Source of the DNA: a candidate division NC10 bacterium CSP1-5
GTDB lineage: Bacteria > Methylomirabilota > Methylomirabilia > Methylomirabilales > CSP1-5
Direction of reading: 5' to 3'
DNA: 64,000 nucleotides
Assembly: GCA_001443495.1 (NCBI GenBank)
Contig: LDXR01000003.1
Location: forward strand, 77,781 to 141,780
A model generated the notes under the pieces. It was not told the origin of the DNA, ran no database searches, and was given only the letters and a program-made list of their open reading frames with translations. Within the stretch, counting starts at the first letter, position 1, and each line of letters starts with the position of its first letter. Below are positions 27,611-35,436 of the stretch, one piece after another. Made by a program: the position numbers and the translations under genes.

Positions 27611-28168
27611 TCACCGATGGCAAACGTTGCAATCAGTAGAGATCCGGCGCCTGGCCACCGCCTCCACCGGCTTTGCTCCCTTTTGCTCATCTTCTTCGCT
27701 GGGCCCCACACCCTTCTCGTGACAGGCGATGCAGTCATTCATCGAGAGCGTCTTCAGCGGGCGTGCGGGGGGGCGGTCGAGGGTCTCCATCGGTCCGTGG
27801 CAGGATTGGCACTTTACCTTTGCCACCACCACGTGCGTCCGGTGAGAGAAGAAGACGTGGGAGGGAAGCCGCCAGACCCGTTTCCAAGGGACTTCCAGTC
27901 CTCGCTCGGCGAAGGCCAGGAGTTTTTTCTCCTCCACGCTGTTCCCCTCCCCACTGGAGTGGCAGGAGAGGCACGTCTCCATCGAAGGGCGACCCGCCAC
28001 CGGGCCTTTCGTCGCACGTGTATGGCAATCGGTGCACTCCAGGAGCTCCACATGCTTTTTGTGGGGGAACTGGATCGGCTGGCTTATAGCCGGCTCCGCC
28101 AACAGATACCATGCTCCCCAGGCAAGGAGGCCGAGCGCGATGAGGGCCACGACACCTGGCCCCCTCAT
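27611..28168 (-). CDS. Membrane-anchored pentaheme cytochrome c (ActA/QrcA-like)
   Basis: A 185-residue protein with an uncleaved N-terminal anchor (VVALIALGLLAWGAWYLL) and five CXXCH sites: CTDCH, CLSCH, CQSCH, CIACH and a terminal CNVCH. QFPHKKHVELLECTDCH resembles class III/c7 cytochromes. It precedes the molybdopterin-family gene by 8 bases, as ActA and QrcA do in their operons. It would collect electrons at the periplasmic face of the complex. Confidence 0.9.
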   Translation of the reverse strand: MRGPGVVALIALGLLAWGAWYLLAEPAISQPIQFPHKKHVELLECTDCHTRATKGPVAGRPSMETCLSCHSSGEGNSVEEKKLLAFAERGLEVPWKRVWRLPSHVFFSHRTHVVVAKVKCQSCHGPMETLDRPPARPLKTLSMNDCIACHEKGVGPSEEDEQKGAKPVEAVARRRISTDCNVCHR

Positions 28169-28241
28169 GATGCTCCCCTCAGGACGCCCCCTTCAAGAAA
28201 ATGGGCGATCCGCTCATAGCCCCAAGGTCCCCCCCGGCCCT

Positions 28242-29477
28242 TCACCGGCGATCCCCCAGTGCCTGGAGATAGGCGACGAGGTCGGCCATCTCTTGTGGGC
28301 GGAACTGAGGCCAGGCGATCCCTCGGGCCTTGGCCAACTTTTCCATGAACAAGGCGTGGTTCCACAATGCCGAGATCACTGCGGCAGGCGAGCCAAGGTC
28401 CTGGACCCGGGCGAGGTCCGGCGCGGCCTTTCCCCCCTTTCCGGCAACCGAATGGCAATTCAGACACCCCTTACCTGCCACCACCTTCTCCCCCTGGCGG
28501 GAATCGCCCGGCTCGGCGAAGTAGCCCACGGAGTAGAGGTAGGCGACAATATCGGCCATCTCCTCCGGGCGGAGTTGGGGGACAGAGATTCCTCTGGCCT
28601 CCATGGCCTGAATCATCGCTGGCGTCTTATTCCACATTGCCGCCGCAAATTCCGTCAAGCTCCGGCGAAGTCCTCGCTCGGCCAGGTCCGGCCCCACCGT
28701 ACCCCCCTTTCCTCCGACGCTGTGACACACACGGCAACGCTTCACTTCGAAGAGTCGGCGTCCCTCCTCGGCTTGGCCAGGTAGCAGGTGGAGAGGCTCG
28801 TCCGCTGGGTGCGGTGAGGCTGATTTGAGGTAGGCGATCAGGTCGATGAGCTCCGAGCCCTTGAAGGTCGGGCGTGTGATCCCTCTGACCCGCATGGCCT
28901 CGGCCATGGCAGGCCCGTGGTTCCACATGGCCGCGGCGACGAAGATCGGCGAACCATATTGCTTGAGAAAATCCAGGTTCGGGCCCATCACCCCTCCCGT
29001 CCCGCCGAGCTGGTGACAGACGATACACTTCTTCTTAGCGAAGAGCCGTTGTCCGATCTCGAGGTTGCCAGGAGGATCGAAGTAGTTGAGGGTGTGGAGA
29101 AAGGCGATCAGGTCGCCGGTTTCTCGCGGATTGAGGTACGGGTGGAAGATTCCAAGTTCACTCATCTTCGCAGCCATGCGGGGAAAGTGGTTCCACATGG
29201 CTGCGGCGAGCGCATAAAACGACCGCGGACCCGGGATGCGGCCAAGATCGGGCCCCACCTGGCCGCCCACCCCGTTCACTGCGTGACACCTGGTGCATCC
29301 CTTCAACCCGAAGACGCGCGAACCGGCGACCGGGTTCTGTGTCGGGCTGAAAACCGACTGTGCGAAGGCCGATTCGAGGGGCCAGAGGAGCAGGAGAGTA
29401 AGGGATATGCAGAGGAAAACCACAGGTGAGGCCAAAGTGAGAGTGGTGACGCCAAGCTTACCGAGGAAGGAGTCCAT
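28242..29477 (-). CDS. Periplasmic tetraheme c-type cytochrome (WNHxPxM repeats), paralogue B
   Basis: 411 residues with signal sequence and four monoheme repeats (CTRCH, CIVCH, CRVCH, CLNCH). Each unit carries AAAMWNHxPxM or a close variant and ends in a DLIAYL helix. It is collinear and very similar along its whole length to paralogue C at 48418-49608, and less like paralogue A. It is the first gene of the ACIII-like operon, with a sigma-54-like element about 57 bases ahead of the start. Probably the soluble electron carrier or an extra electron-wire subunit for the complex. Confidence 0.88.
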   Translation of the reverse strand: MDSFLGKLGVTTLTLASPVVFLCISLTLLLLWPLESAFAQSVFSPTQNPVAGSRVFGLKGCTRCHAVNGVGGQVGPDLGRIPGPRSFYALAAAMWNHFPRMAAKMSELGIFHPYLNPRETGDLIAFLHTLNYFDPPGNLEIGQRLFAKKKCIVCHQLGGTGGVMGPNLDFLKQYGSPIFVAAAMWNHGPAMAEAMRVRGITRPTFKGSELIDLIAYLKSASPHPADEPLHLLPGQAEEGRRLFEVKRCRVCHSVGGKGGTVGPDLAERGLRRSLTEFAAAMWNKTPAMIQAMEARGISVPQLRPEEMADIVAYLYSVGYFAEPGDSRQGEKVVAGKGCLNCHSVAGKGGKAAPDLARVQDLGSPAAVISALWNHALFMEKLAKARGIAWPQFRPQEMADLVAYLQALGDRR

Positions 29478-29533
29478 CTCCCCCGTCTCCCCTTCGGCTG
29501 CAATGAGCTGGCGAGGGGTGTGACAGCGCGGGG

Positions 29534-29550
29534 TGCGAGAAAAGTGCCAA
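29534..29550 (-). promoter_or_regulatory. Sigma-54 (-24/-12) element upstream of the ACIII-like operon
   Basis: Minus strand TTGGCAC-TTTTC-TCGCA. The -24 box is perfect, the -12 box has one mismatch (TCGCA for TTGCA) and GG/GC spacing is exactly 10. It lies about 57 bases before the cytochrome start. The standard dyads are not evident; a reversed arrangement TGTCCC-N6-GGGACA lies at 29615-29632. Confidence 0.55.
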
Positions 29551-29609
29551 GCCCGGTTTTGAGGTTAAGTATTGGAATTTGCATGGAAAGATCCGCTAGG
29601 CCTTGGTCG

Positions 29610-29653
29610 GTGACTGTCCCTGCCGTGGGACAAGCTCCACCTGGCACAGTCAC
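29610..29653. repeat. Nested inverted repeats upstream of the ACIII-like operon
   Basis: Outer arms GTGACTGT (29610-29617) and ACAGTCAC (29646-29653). An alternative inner hairpin is TGTCCC-TGCCGT-GGGACA (29615-29632). It may be an operator or a terminator of the upstream small gene; no U-tract. Confidence 0.4.
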
Positions 29654-29871
29654 GAATCTCTTGTAAGTACAGTCTTTTTTCGGTGTGGCATCAATGTCTC
29701 AGCGGGGACGTATTGCCCCGCGCGGAGGACTTCAGAAAAGAGCCCAAATGCGGAGGAGGCGAAAACCGGAGGCTCAAGCGGAGGCAGCGCCTGCGGGGTC
29801 TGCGCCCACGCCGCTGGGACTGCGCCGAGGAGCATCGAGATTGTAATGCAACTCATGAACAGTGGTCGCAT
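29650..29871 (-). CDS. Small exported hypothetical protein
   Basis: A 73-residue frame starting MRPLFMSCITISMLLGAVPA with a signal peptide ending near AWAQ. The proline-rich mature part PQALPPLEPPVFASS has no motif I recognise. A longer frame to 29922 exists. It follows CMD copy 2 on the same strand. Existence as a real gene is only moderately supported. Confidence 0.4.
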   Translation of the reverse strand: MRPLFMSCITISMLLGAVPAAWAQTPQALPPLEPPVFASSAFGLFSEVLRAGQYVPAETLMPHRKKTVLTRDS

Positions 29872-29922
29872 GGATCTCTCCTCGCTCATCCGGTCCCTTG
29901 TTTGCACCAAGGCCTTGCGCAA

Positions 29923-30258
29923 TCAACTTCTTTTCCGAGTCTTCCGCCGATCCTTGAGGGTGTCCTCGATCGCGGTCAGGGCCGCCATGCCCGTGGGGAA
30001 GCCCGACGTGGTGATGGCCAGCAGGGCGACCTGGCGGATCTCGACTGGTGAGGCCCCTTTGTCCAGCCCGAGACGCACATGGGCCCGTATCGCCCCATCC
30101 AAGCGCCCCCCGATGGCGATCCCCAGCTTGATCAACTCGCGGGTCTTGGGGTCGAGGGGGCCTTCCTGATGAACGGCACTCCCCAGGCTATCGTACGCCT
30201 TCCACACTCGGCGGAAGATCCGTTGAAACCGTTCGTAGGGTGGTGGTAGCTTCCCCAT
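29923..30258 (-). CDS. Carboxymuconolactone decarboxylase family protein, copy 2
   Basis: 111 residues, starting MGKLPPPYERFQRIFRRVW and matching copy 1 (21160-21498) almost throughout, including KTRELIKLGIAIGGRLDGAI. It differs mainly in the lysine/arginine-rich tail. As in copy 1 the redox CxxC of AhpD is missing. GGAGG lies closely before the ATG. It is placed after the molybdoenzyme and membrane genes, so both copies close respiratory operons, suggesting a shared accessory role. Confidence 0.85.
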   Translation of the reverse strand: MGKLPPPYERFQRIFRRVWKAYDSLGSAVHQEGPLDPKTRELIKLGIAIGGRLDGAIRAHVRLGLDKGASPVEIRQVALLAITTSGFPTGMAALTAIEDTLKDRRKTRKRS

Positions 30259-30773
30259 AGATCCTCCTTGCTTACGTTACCCTTTGCGGCCATCATCAAT
30301 AATAACTGCAACTGCAACGCCCTGAGGTGGCGAGGAGAGGACCGAGTAGCCAAGGACTGCCCTGGCTCGATCACACCACGATGAAAGAGGGAATAGTGCC
30401 GGTAGCGCGCCGGCATGTGGGAACCGACCGAGGCGATCCCAACGACTAGCAGGAGGAGGGCGACCCGCGCCTCCCAGAAGAAGGGGATCAGGAGCAGGAG
30501 GCCGAGCTTGACCAGCACCATGATCCCCTTCCCCAGGACCAGCCAGTACAGCCCGACGGCATAGACCTCCAGCGCGATCAGCCCCACGCCGCTCAGGATG
30601 GTAAGCCACAAGTACAGCAGGAGTCTGTCCGTGTGCAGTTCGAACGCATGTCCGCCGATCAGAATCCCGAACGCCGCCAGGTGCAGGGTGCGGAAGGCGA
30701 TGGACATCGCCCGTGTCCCAGGCAGAAATCGCATCCGCTCGGGAAAAAACCAGCAACGTAGCGTTTCAACCAT
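30132..30773 (-). CDS. Multi-pass membrane protein of the molybdoenzyme operon (C-terminus uncertain)
   Basis: The frame encodes about 213 residues. The first 130 contain four hydrophobic helices (LHLAAFGILIGGHAF, LYLWLTILSGVGLIALEVYA, GIMVLVKLGLLLLIPFF, VALLLLVVGIASVGS), ending with PARYRHYSLFHRGVIEPGQS. The rest runs 127 bases into the CMD gene in another frame and has no conserved look, so the biological stop may lie earlier or a frameshift may be present. The start overlaps the molybdoenzyme stop region. It could anchor the enzyme or bind quinone, but it is not NrfD-like. Confidence 0.6.
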   Translation of the reverse strand: MVETLRCWFFPERMRFLPGTRAMSIAFRTLHLAAFGILIGGHAFELHTDRLLLYLWLTILSGVGLIALEVYAVGLYWLVLGKGIMVLVKLGLLLLIPFFWEARVALLLLVVGIASVGSHMPARYRHYSLFHRGVIEPGQSLATRSSPRHLRALQLQLLLMMAAKGNVSKEDLWGSYHHPTNGFNGSSAECGRRTIAWGVPFIRKAPSTPRPAS

Positions 30774-30776
30774 CAC

Positions 30777-33700
30777 CTAAGCCTTGACCAGCTTCACCTG
30801 CGTGTCGTAGAAGACGGCGCTCCCACCCGTGAGGTCCGACAGACACGTGTTCTTGAGTACCGGATCCACCCGCATGGCGGCGTTGGCATGAATCCCCTTG
30901 CTCCGGCGGGGATCCCCCTTGATGACCTTTCCGTCCACGACGACGTCAGAAGCCCCGTACGCCCAGTGGCCGTGGCCGAGGGAGAAGGCCACCACCCCCG
31001 GCCGGATCCCCTGGATTACCCGGAGCTTGCCGACCATGGGGCGCTTCCGGCCATTACCGAGGTCCCAGAGTCCCTCGGGGTTCGTGGCCGAAACAACCTT
31101 TACGGCTTCGCCGTCCTTGAGTCCCAGCCGCTTGGCGTCGCTCTCGTTGATGATCACCGAGTTCTCCGGGAGCAGGTGCAAGAGCCAGTAGTCGGCGACG
31201 GTCCGGGACTTGGTGTGGCTGATCTCCCGGAAGGTGATGAGGCGAAGGTCGTAGCCCGAATCTTCGATCGGCCGCCCCAGGCTGTCGAGCGGCGCCGGGA
31301 TATACCTGGCGAGGCCCGGAAACGGCTTACCGGTCATCGCGTTCTTGGTCTTAGCGGTCTTCTCCTGGTAGAGATTGATGAGGGTGCCGTACTTGTTGGC
31401 GACTTTCTCGCTGTCGTAGGACTTCTCGTGATCCTGAAAGCGCCCGCCGCGATTCAGGACATAGATCGCCTTGCGCCACAGGGCGCTGCCGACGGTCCGC
31501 TCCCACCGGCCAGCATCGAAGACCGTCTTCGGGAGATGCCGCCGAGAGTTGAGGAAGAGCTTCACCTCCTCGTCGCTGGCATCCGGGACCTCGTCGCCGG
31601 ACTTATCACCGAAGGCCACGTTCGCCACCATCCTGAGGTAGAGGTCCTCGGGACGCGTGAAGGGCTGACCTGGGCCAAAGCCGTCCGGCCCAAAGCCGGG
31701 CAGGCCGAGGCGCTCGGCGACGGCCAGCAGCAAGGCCTCGAGGGAGATCGGCATCTTCTCGCCGAAGACCGTGACGGTCTCGGGGATGGGCGCGATGACG
31801 GGCTGCCGGACCGGCTGGATCTTCGGCGCCACCGAGGGGTGGCTGCCGTGAAACTCCCAACGCTCGAGGTAGGAAAGGTCCGGGAAGATGTAGTCGGCGT
31901 ACATGGAGGTCTCGCCGATCAGGATGTCGTTGGCGACGACCAGCGGGATCTTTTCGACGTCGGCGAGGATCGGGATATTGGTGTGCCCCGCTGGCAGGGC
32001 GTACACCGGCGAGCCCATGTAAAGAAAGAGGGCCTTGACCGGGTACGGGTAGGCATCGCCGATGGACGGGACGATCTCCTGATAGATGTCCGACGACAGC
32101 GGGAACCACGGGCGCTTCGCGGGATAACCGGCGAACAGCGTCGTCTCCTCATACTTCATGTCGTGACGGATTACGCTGATCCCGAAGGGGGCCATCTTTC
32201 CCGGCATCAGCGTGCCGATGGGGAAAGGCTGGCCTTCCCTGGCGCCGGCTGCGTTGTATGTAGTAGCCTTGATCATCCCCCCCTTCCAGTCATAGTTCCC
32301 GATGAGGAGGTTCAGCGAATACCAGGAGACAACATTGTAGTATCCGTTGGTGTGCTGGGAGACACCGCGGTGGATGTCGGCCGCGGCTTTCTTGCCGTGG
32401 CTCGTGAACTCCTGGGCCAGGTCTACCACGTCCCGCGGGCTGACCCCGGCGATCTCGGCCCATCCCTCGATCGTGTGGGCGTTGGCCGATTCGCGGAGGA
32501 GTTGCAGCCCGCTCTTCACCTTGATCCCCGCGAGCTCGGTGGTGACGAACAGGTCCCCCTCGACGGCGCTCGCCTCGTCGTACGGATCCACGGCGAGCGG
32601 CTTCCCGTCTTTCAGGACGACGAAGAGGTCTTTTTCGGAGAGCCCGAGGTCTTTGGCGCGCAGAAAGGCCCCCGGTGTACCATCCTTCTCCAGCTTGACG
32701 AGCCAGGTGGCGTTGGTCCAGGTCGGTTCCCCGTCCGCCTTGGCGGCCGCCTTGTTGGCATTGGCAAGGAACCTGGCGTCATAGCGCTGCTGGTCGAGCA
32801 CCCAGCGGATCAGGCCGAGGGCCAGGGCGCCCTCGGTGCCAGGCTTATTGGGCAGCCAGCGCCAGGCTTTAGAGGCCGTCTTGGAAAAGCGGGGATCCAC
32901 CACCGCAATCCGGAGGCGCCCGGAGGTCAGACCTTCCGTGATCTTCGGGATCCTGAGCGGCGGGCCGTAGTTGCCCTCGAGGGGCGAGGCCCCCACGAAG
33001 ATGATGAACTCGGAATTGCCGGTGTCGGCCTGCCAGTAGAACTTGGCCCCGCCCGTCCACTTCCCCTCCTTGTACTGCTCGCTCATGGCCTTGCCGGAGA
33101 AGTAGAGGGAGCCCTGACAAACGGTAGTATGGCCATGGGCATTCACCGAGCCGAAGGCCTCCCGGGTGAAGCGGCTGATGAGGTCTCCGCGCCCCGCCTT
33201 GAGCCGCCCCCAGGCAAAGACGAACTGGTTGTTCCTCGGTCCCAGGTCGGGGTGCTCGGGATCGATAAGGAGGCCGAGGTGCTCGGCGTGCTTGGCCTTG
33301 AACTCGGCCACGGTCACCTTCTTCGACTGGACCGCCTTGGCATCCTCGGCGAGCGCCTTGGCGAGCTTGGGGTCGCGGAGGGCCCAGAGGTCCTTCAGGC
33401 CCTCGACCTTGCGCGTTTCCTCTCCAGGGACGTTCTTGAAGAGAACTCCGCCCTCCACGATCTCCTTGACTGCCTGGTCGAACGGGATCGACACCCACTT
33501 GTTCTCGCCCCGCTTGCCGGCCCGCTTCAGCACCTTGACGATTCGGTAGGGGTCATACGCGGTCTGGAGGCCCGCCTGGCCCTTCGGGCAGAGGATAGCA
33601 TCGTAGGTGGCGGTGTCGAAGGGCGAGGTCTTGTACGGAAGATGCGGGGTCAGGTTCATCGGGTCGAAGGGATTGCCGTCGATCTTGACGACCACCCCGT

Positions 33701-33959
33701 CAACGATCTTGGCCTTGATGCCACATCCCGTGTTGCACTGGAGGCAGACGGAGTACAGGATGTTTTCCGGCCTGGCCAGGGGGTAGGCAAAGTCGGCGGC
33801 GAGGGCCTGGCTCTCGGCCGTACCCATCATTTCCATCACCCGCTGGAGCTGACCGGCGAAGAGGGCTGATCCTCCCAGGAACGCCCCGGTCTTCAGAAAG
33901 CTCCGGCGGTCCAGCCACCAGGCCTGGCCGCCGTTTGAGGTCTCGCGCTCGCTCTTCAT
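30777..33959 (-). CDS. Tat-exported molybdoenzyme catalytic subunit (TtrA/PsrA-like branch)
   Basis: A 1060-residue DMSO-reductase-family protein. Twin-arginine signal [14 protein letters not shown] near residue 17; [4Fe-4S] motif [13 protein letters not shown] near 71 with the last Cys in ILCPKG; a candidate Mo ligand Cys in [11 protein letters not shown]. Length and insertions are closest to the tetrathionate-reductase-type (TtrA) group, but substrate cannot be assigned: tetrathionate, polysulfide, arsenate and selenate enzymes share this architecture. It is preceded by its Fe-S subunit gene, and a sigma-54-like element with two dyads lies upstream (35098-35301). Confidence 0.85.
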   Translation of the reverse strand: MKSERETSNGGQAWWLDRRSFLKTGAFLGGSALFAGQLQRVMEMMGTAESQALAADFAYPLARPENILYSVCLQCNTGCGIKAKIVDGVVVKIDGNPFDPMNLTPHLPYKTSPFDTATYDAILCPKGQAGLQTAYDPYRIVKVLKRAGKRGENKWVSIPFDQAVKEIVEGGVLFKNVPGEETRKVEGLKDLWALRDPKLAKALAEDAKAVQSKKVTVAEFKAKHAEHLGLLIDPEHPDLGPRNNQFVFAWGRLKAGRGDLISRFTREAFGSVNAHGHTTVCQGSLYFSGKAMSEQYKEGKWTGGAKFYWQADTGNSEFIIFVGASPLEGNYGPPLRIPKITEGLTSGRLRIAVVDPRFSKTASKAWRWLPNKPGTEGALALGLIRWVLDQQRYDARFLANANKAAAKADGEPTWTNATWLVKLEKDGTPGAFLRAKDLGLSEKDLFVVLKDGKPLAVDPYDEASAVEGDLFVTTELAGIKVKSGLQLLRESANAHTIEGWAEIAGVSPRDVVDLAQEFTSHGKKAAADIHRGVSQHTNGYYNVVSWYSLNLLIGNYDWKGGMIKATTYNAAGAREGQPFPIGTLMPGKMAPFGISVIRHDMKYEETTLFAGYPAKRPWFPLSSDIYQEIVPSIGDAYPYPVKALFLYMGSPVYALPAGHTNIPILADVEKIPLVVANDILIGETSMYADYIFPDLSYLERWEFHGSHPSVAPKIQPVRQPVIAPIPETVTVFGEKMPISLEALLLAVAERLGLPGFGPDGFGPGQPFTRPEDLYLRMVANVAFGDKSGDEVPDASDEEVKLFLNSRRHLPKTVFDAGRWERTVGSALWRKAIYVLNRGGRFQDHEKSYDSEKVANKYGTLINLYQEKTAKTKNAMTGKPFPGLARYIPAPLDSLGRPIEDSGYDLRLITFREISHTKSRTVADYWLLHLLPENSVIINESDAKRLGLKDGEAVKVVSATNPEGLWDLGNGRKRPMVGKLRVIQGIRPGVVAFSLGHGHWAYGASDVVVDGKVIKGDPRRSKGIHANAAMRVDPVLKNTCLSDLTGGSAVFYDTQVKLVKA

Positions 33960-33974
33960 TGCTGCATCCTCCCC

Positions 33975-34763
33975 TTATCGGTGGCAGGCCAGACAGGCCT
34001 TGAGACTGTCCGCCGCCTGGGTGTCGTCCACGAGATAGTAGACGCGCGGGCCGGTCTTGAGCGCGGCCTGCATCGTTATGCTCTGGTGCGTGCGCAGCAG
34101 CTTCGAGACCAGGCTCTCGGGATCGTTGAGGTCGCCGAAGAACATGACGCCCCCGTCGCACGTCGTGACGCAGGCCGGGAGCATTCCCGCGTTGAGGCGG
34201 TGCAGGCAGAAGTGACACTTGCGTGCTGTTCCGATGGGCAGAGCGCCCGTTGTCCTTACCCAGGCCTTCTCGTACTCGAACGTCGGCGCCTTTTCGTAGA
34301 GCTGGGGCGCCGGCGTCCCCTGGCTGTAGAAGCGGCCGTCGTCGAAGGAAAAGGCGTTGTACGGACACGCCTTCGAGACCCGTTCGAAGATCTCCTTTCC
34401 CTTGAGCTTGCCGTAATGCAGGGCCACGATGCCGTCGGGGCGCCTCGTGATGGCCCCCAACGGCGCAGCCTTCATGCACGGGGGGTTCTCACAGTGCATG
34501 CAGTTGGTCGGCATAAAGGTACGCGCCACCTGGGGGTATTCCCCCGATTCCACCTCGCCCACCCGCCGGTAGGCGACGCCAGGCGGCGAGCCGTTCTCGG
34601 CCATACAGGCCACGACGCAGGCATAACAGCCTGTGCACCGCTTGGTGTTGATGACCATGACCCAGCGGCGTTGCTCCACCGGTTTCTTAAGCGCCCGGCG
34701 GAGATCCTCGCGCATGCGGGTCAGCTCCTCTCCTCGCGTGGACATCGGGGTCGGCACAATCAT
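33975..34763 (-). CDS. Fe-S electron-transfer subunit of the molybdoenzyme, with C-terminal heme-c motif
   Basis: 262 residues. Four cysteine clusters: CTGCYACVVAC, CMHCENPPCMKAAP, a divergent third group around ACPYNAF, and CHFCLHRLNAG/CVTTCD. The protein ends in LKACLACHR, a CXXCH heme-binding motif in the last six residues followed by a normal TAA. It has no signal peptide, so export with the Tat-bearing partner (33959-30777) is expected, which would place the motif in the periplasm where heme attachment occurs. ATG 34763 has GGAGGGAGG upstream. Confidence 0.85.
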   Translation of the reverse strand: MIVPTPMSTRGEELTRMREDLRRALKKPVEQRRWVMVINTKRCTGCYACVVACMAENGSPPGVAYRRVGEVESGEYPQVARTFMPTNCMHCENPPCMKAAPLGAITRRPDGIVALHYGKLKGKEIFERVSKACPYNAFSFDDGRFYSQGTPAPQLYEKAPTFEYEKAWVRTTGALPIGTARKCHFCLHRLNAGMLPACVTTCDGGVMFFGDLNDPESLVSKLLRTHQSITMQAALKTGPRVYYLVDDTQAADSLKACLACHR

Positions 34764-35097
34764 CGTCCTCCCTCCACTCGGCTGGGCGTTTCCTGCTCCC
34801 ACCACACGGCATTCCCGAACATGGAGCTGGCCCGGTTCCCTGGGGCGCCCGAGCCATCGGGCTGGCTAGAGGATCACTCCCCTAACCGTCGCGTCCATCC
34901 CGCCCACAGGGGATCGGGATGGCTCGGAGATTTCCCTTTGCTGTCAACCCCAGTGCTGCTCTTCCCGCGCGAGTCCTCACCCCAGAGATCAGAGCCTATC
35001 TCGATCCCGATCCCTTACCACGAGCGAAGCAATATGATCCCTGTCATATTTCTTCCTGTTGTGGTCCTGATTTTCATCACAACCTGCTGGATTTCGA

Positions 35098-35113
35098 AGC
35101 AAGGCAAATACCA
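35098..35113 (-). promoter_or_regulatory. Sigma-54 (-24/-12) element upstream of the molybdoenzyme operon
   Basis: Minus strand TGGTAT-TTGCC-TTGCT. The -12 box is perfect, the -24 box has two mismatches and spacing is correct. Position relative to the two dyads matches the other loci. Confidence 0.45.
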
Positions 35114-35202
35114 CACGGAGGCCACCGGACTCTTGATCCGCTAATTGACCAATTCTTCAGACAAATCGGACCATGGGGGTACAGGATCCGGGAAAGGCTC
35201 GT

Positions 35203-35218
35203 GAGACAGCGATGCCTC
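35203..35218. promoter_or_regulatory. Proximal enhancer-like dyad (molybdoenzyme)
   Basis: GAGACA-GCGA-TGCCTC, centre about 99 bp upstream of the -24 box. Confidence 0.5.
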
Positions 35219-35285
35219 ACCGGGGTCGGGAACGCCTACGTCGCAAGGTGAAGAAAGCCGCACTAGAAGAGCACACGAGCGGGAT

Positions 35286-35301
35286 GGGGCAACTCTGCCC
35301 C
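35286..35301. promoter_or_regulatory. Distal enhancer-like dyad (molybdoenzyme)
   Basis: GGGGCA-ACTC-TGCCCC, a perfect dyad extended to 8-bp arms at 35284-35303 and 83 bp from the proximal copy. It could also act as a hairpin downstream of the MtrB-like gene, but no U-tract follows. Confidence 0.5.
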
Positions 35302-35436
35302 ATATGGCGAGGATGTCTCAAGCGTGGGGAAGAGTGTTGGGCAGAAGCTCGGGGGAGTGATCAGCCTAGAGCGAAAATCATCCCGCCGGCGAGAGGCAAG
35401 CGTCAACCAAGCCAGGGGACGCGGAGGATCCCGGGA

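Larger units (their letters stand above)
34764..35436. other. Regulatory intergenic region upstream of the molybdoenzyme operon
   Basis: 673 bases without a convincing gene. It contains a sigma-54-like element (35098-35113) and two dyads (35203-35218, 35286-35301). A 36-codon plus-strand frame at 35034-35144 with one hydrophobic stretch lacks a ribosome site and overlaps the promoter, so I do not call it. About 335 bases separate the promoter from the ATG, leaving a long leader with no recognised riboswitch. Confidence 0.55.

Noticed and set aside
27611-27613. UGA at the end of the pentaheme cytochrome as another recoded codon
   Set aside because: The protein ends naturally after its fifth heme motif, and the next gene starts 8 bases later. 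No continuing domain.
29600-29652. Possible UGA read-through at the end of the small exported frame 29650-29871
   Set aside because: The continuation is short, not conserved in character, and lies inside the inverted repeats. No family supports a Cys at that position.
30132-30260. C-terminal extension of the membrane protein overlapping CMD copy 2
   Set aside because: The overlap is an out-of-frame reading of the CMD gene, and the conserved part ends before it. Kept only as an uncertain end in the feature.
35034-35144. 36-codon plus-strand frame with one hydrophobic segment
   Set aside because: No ribosome-binding site, opposite orientation to all neighbours, and it overlaps the predicted sigma-54 promoter. 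Chance is the simpler explanation.
35210-35225. GG-N9-GC element as an alternative sigma-54 promoter for the molybdoenzyme operon
   Set aside because: Spacing is one base short and it overlaps the proximal dyad. The element at 35098-35113 has correct spacing.
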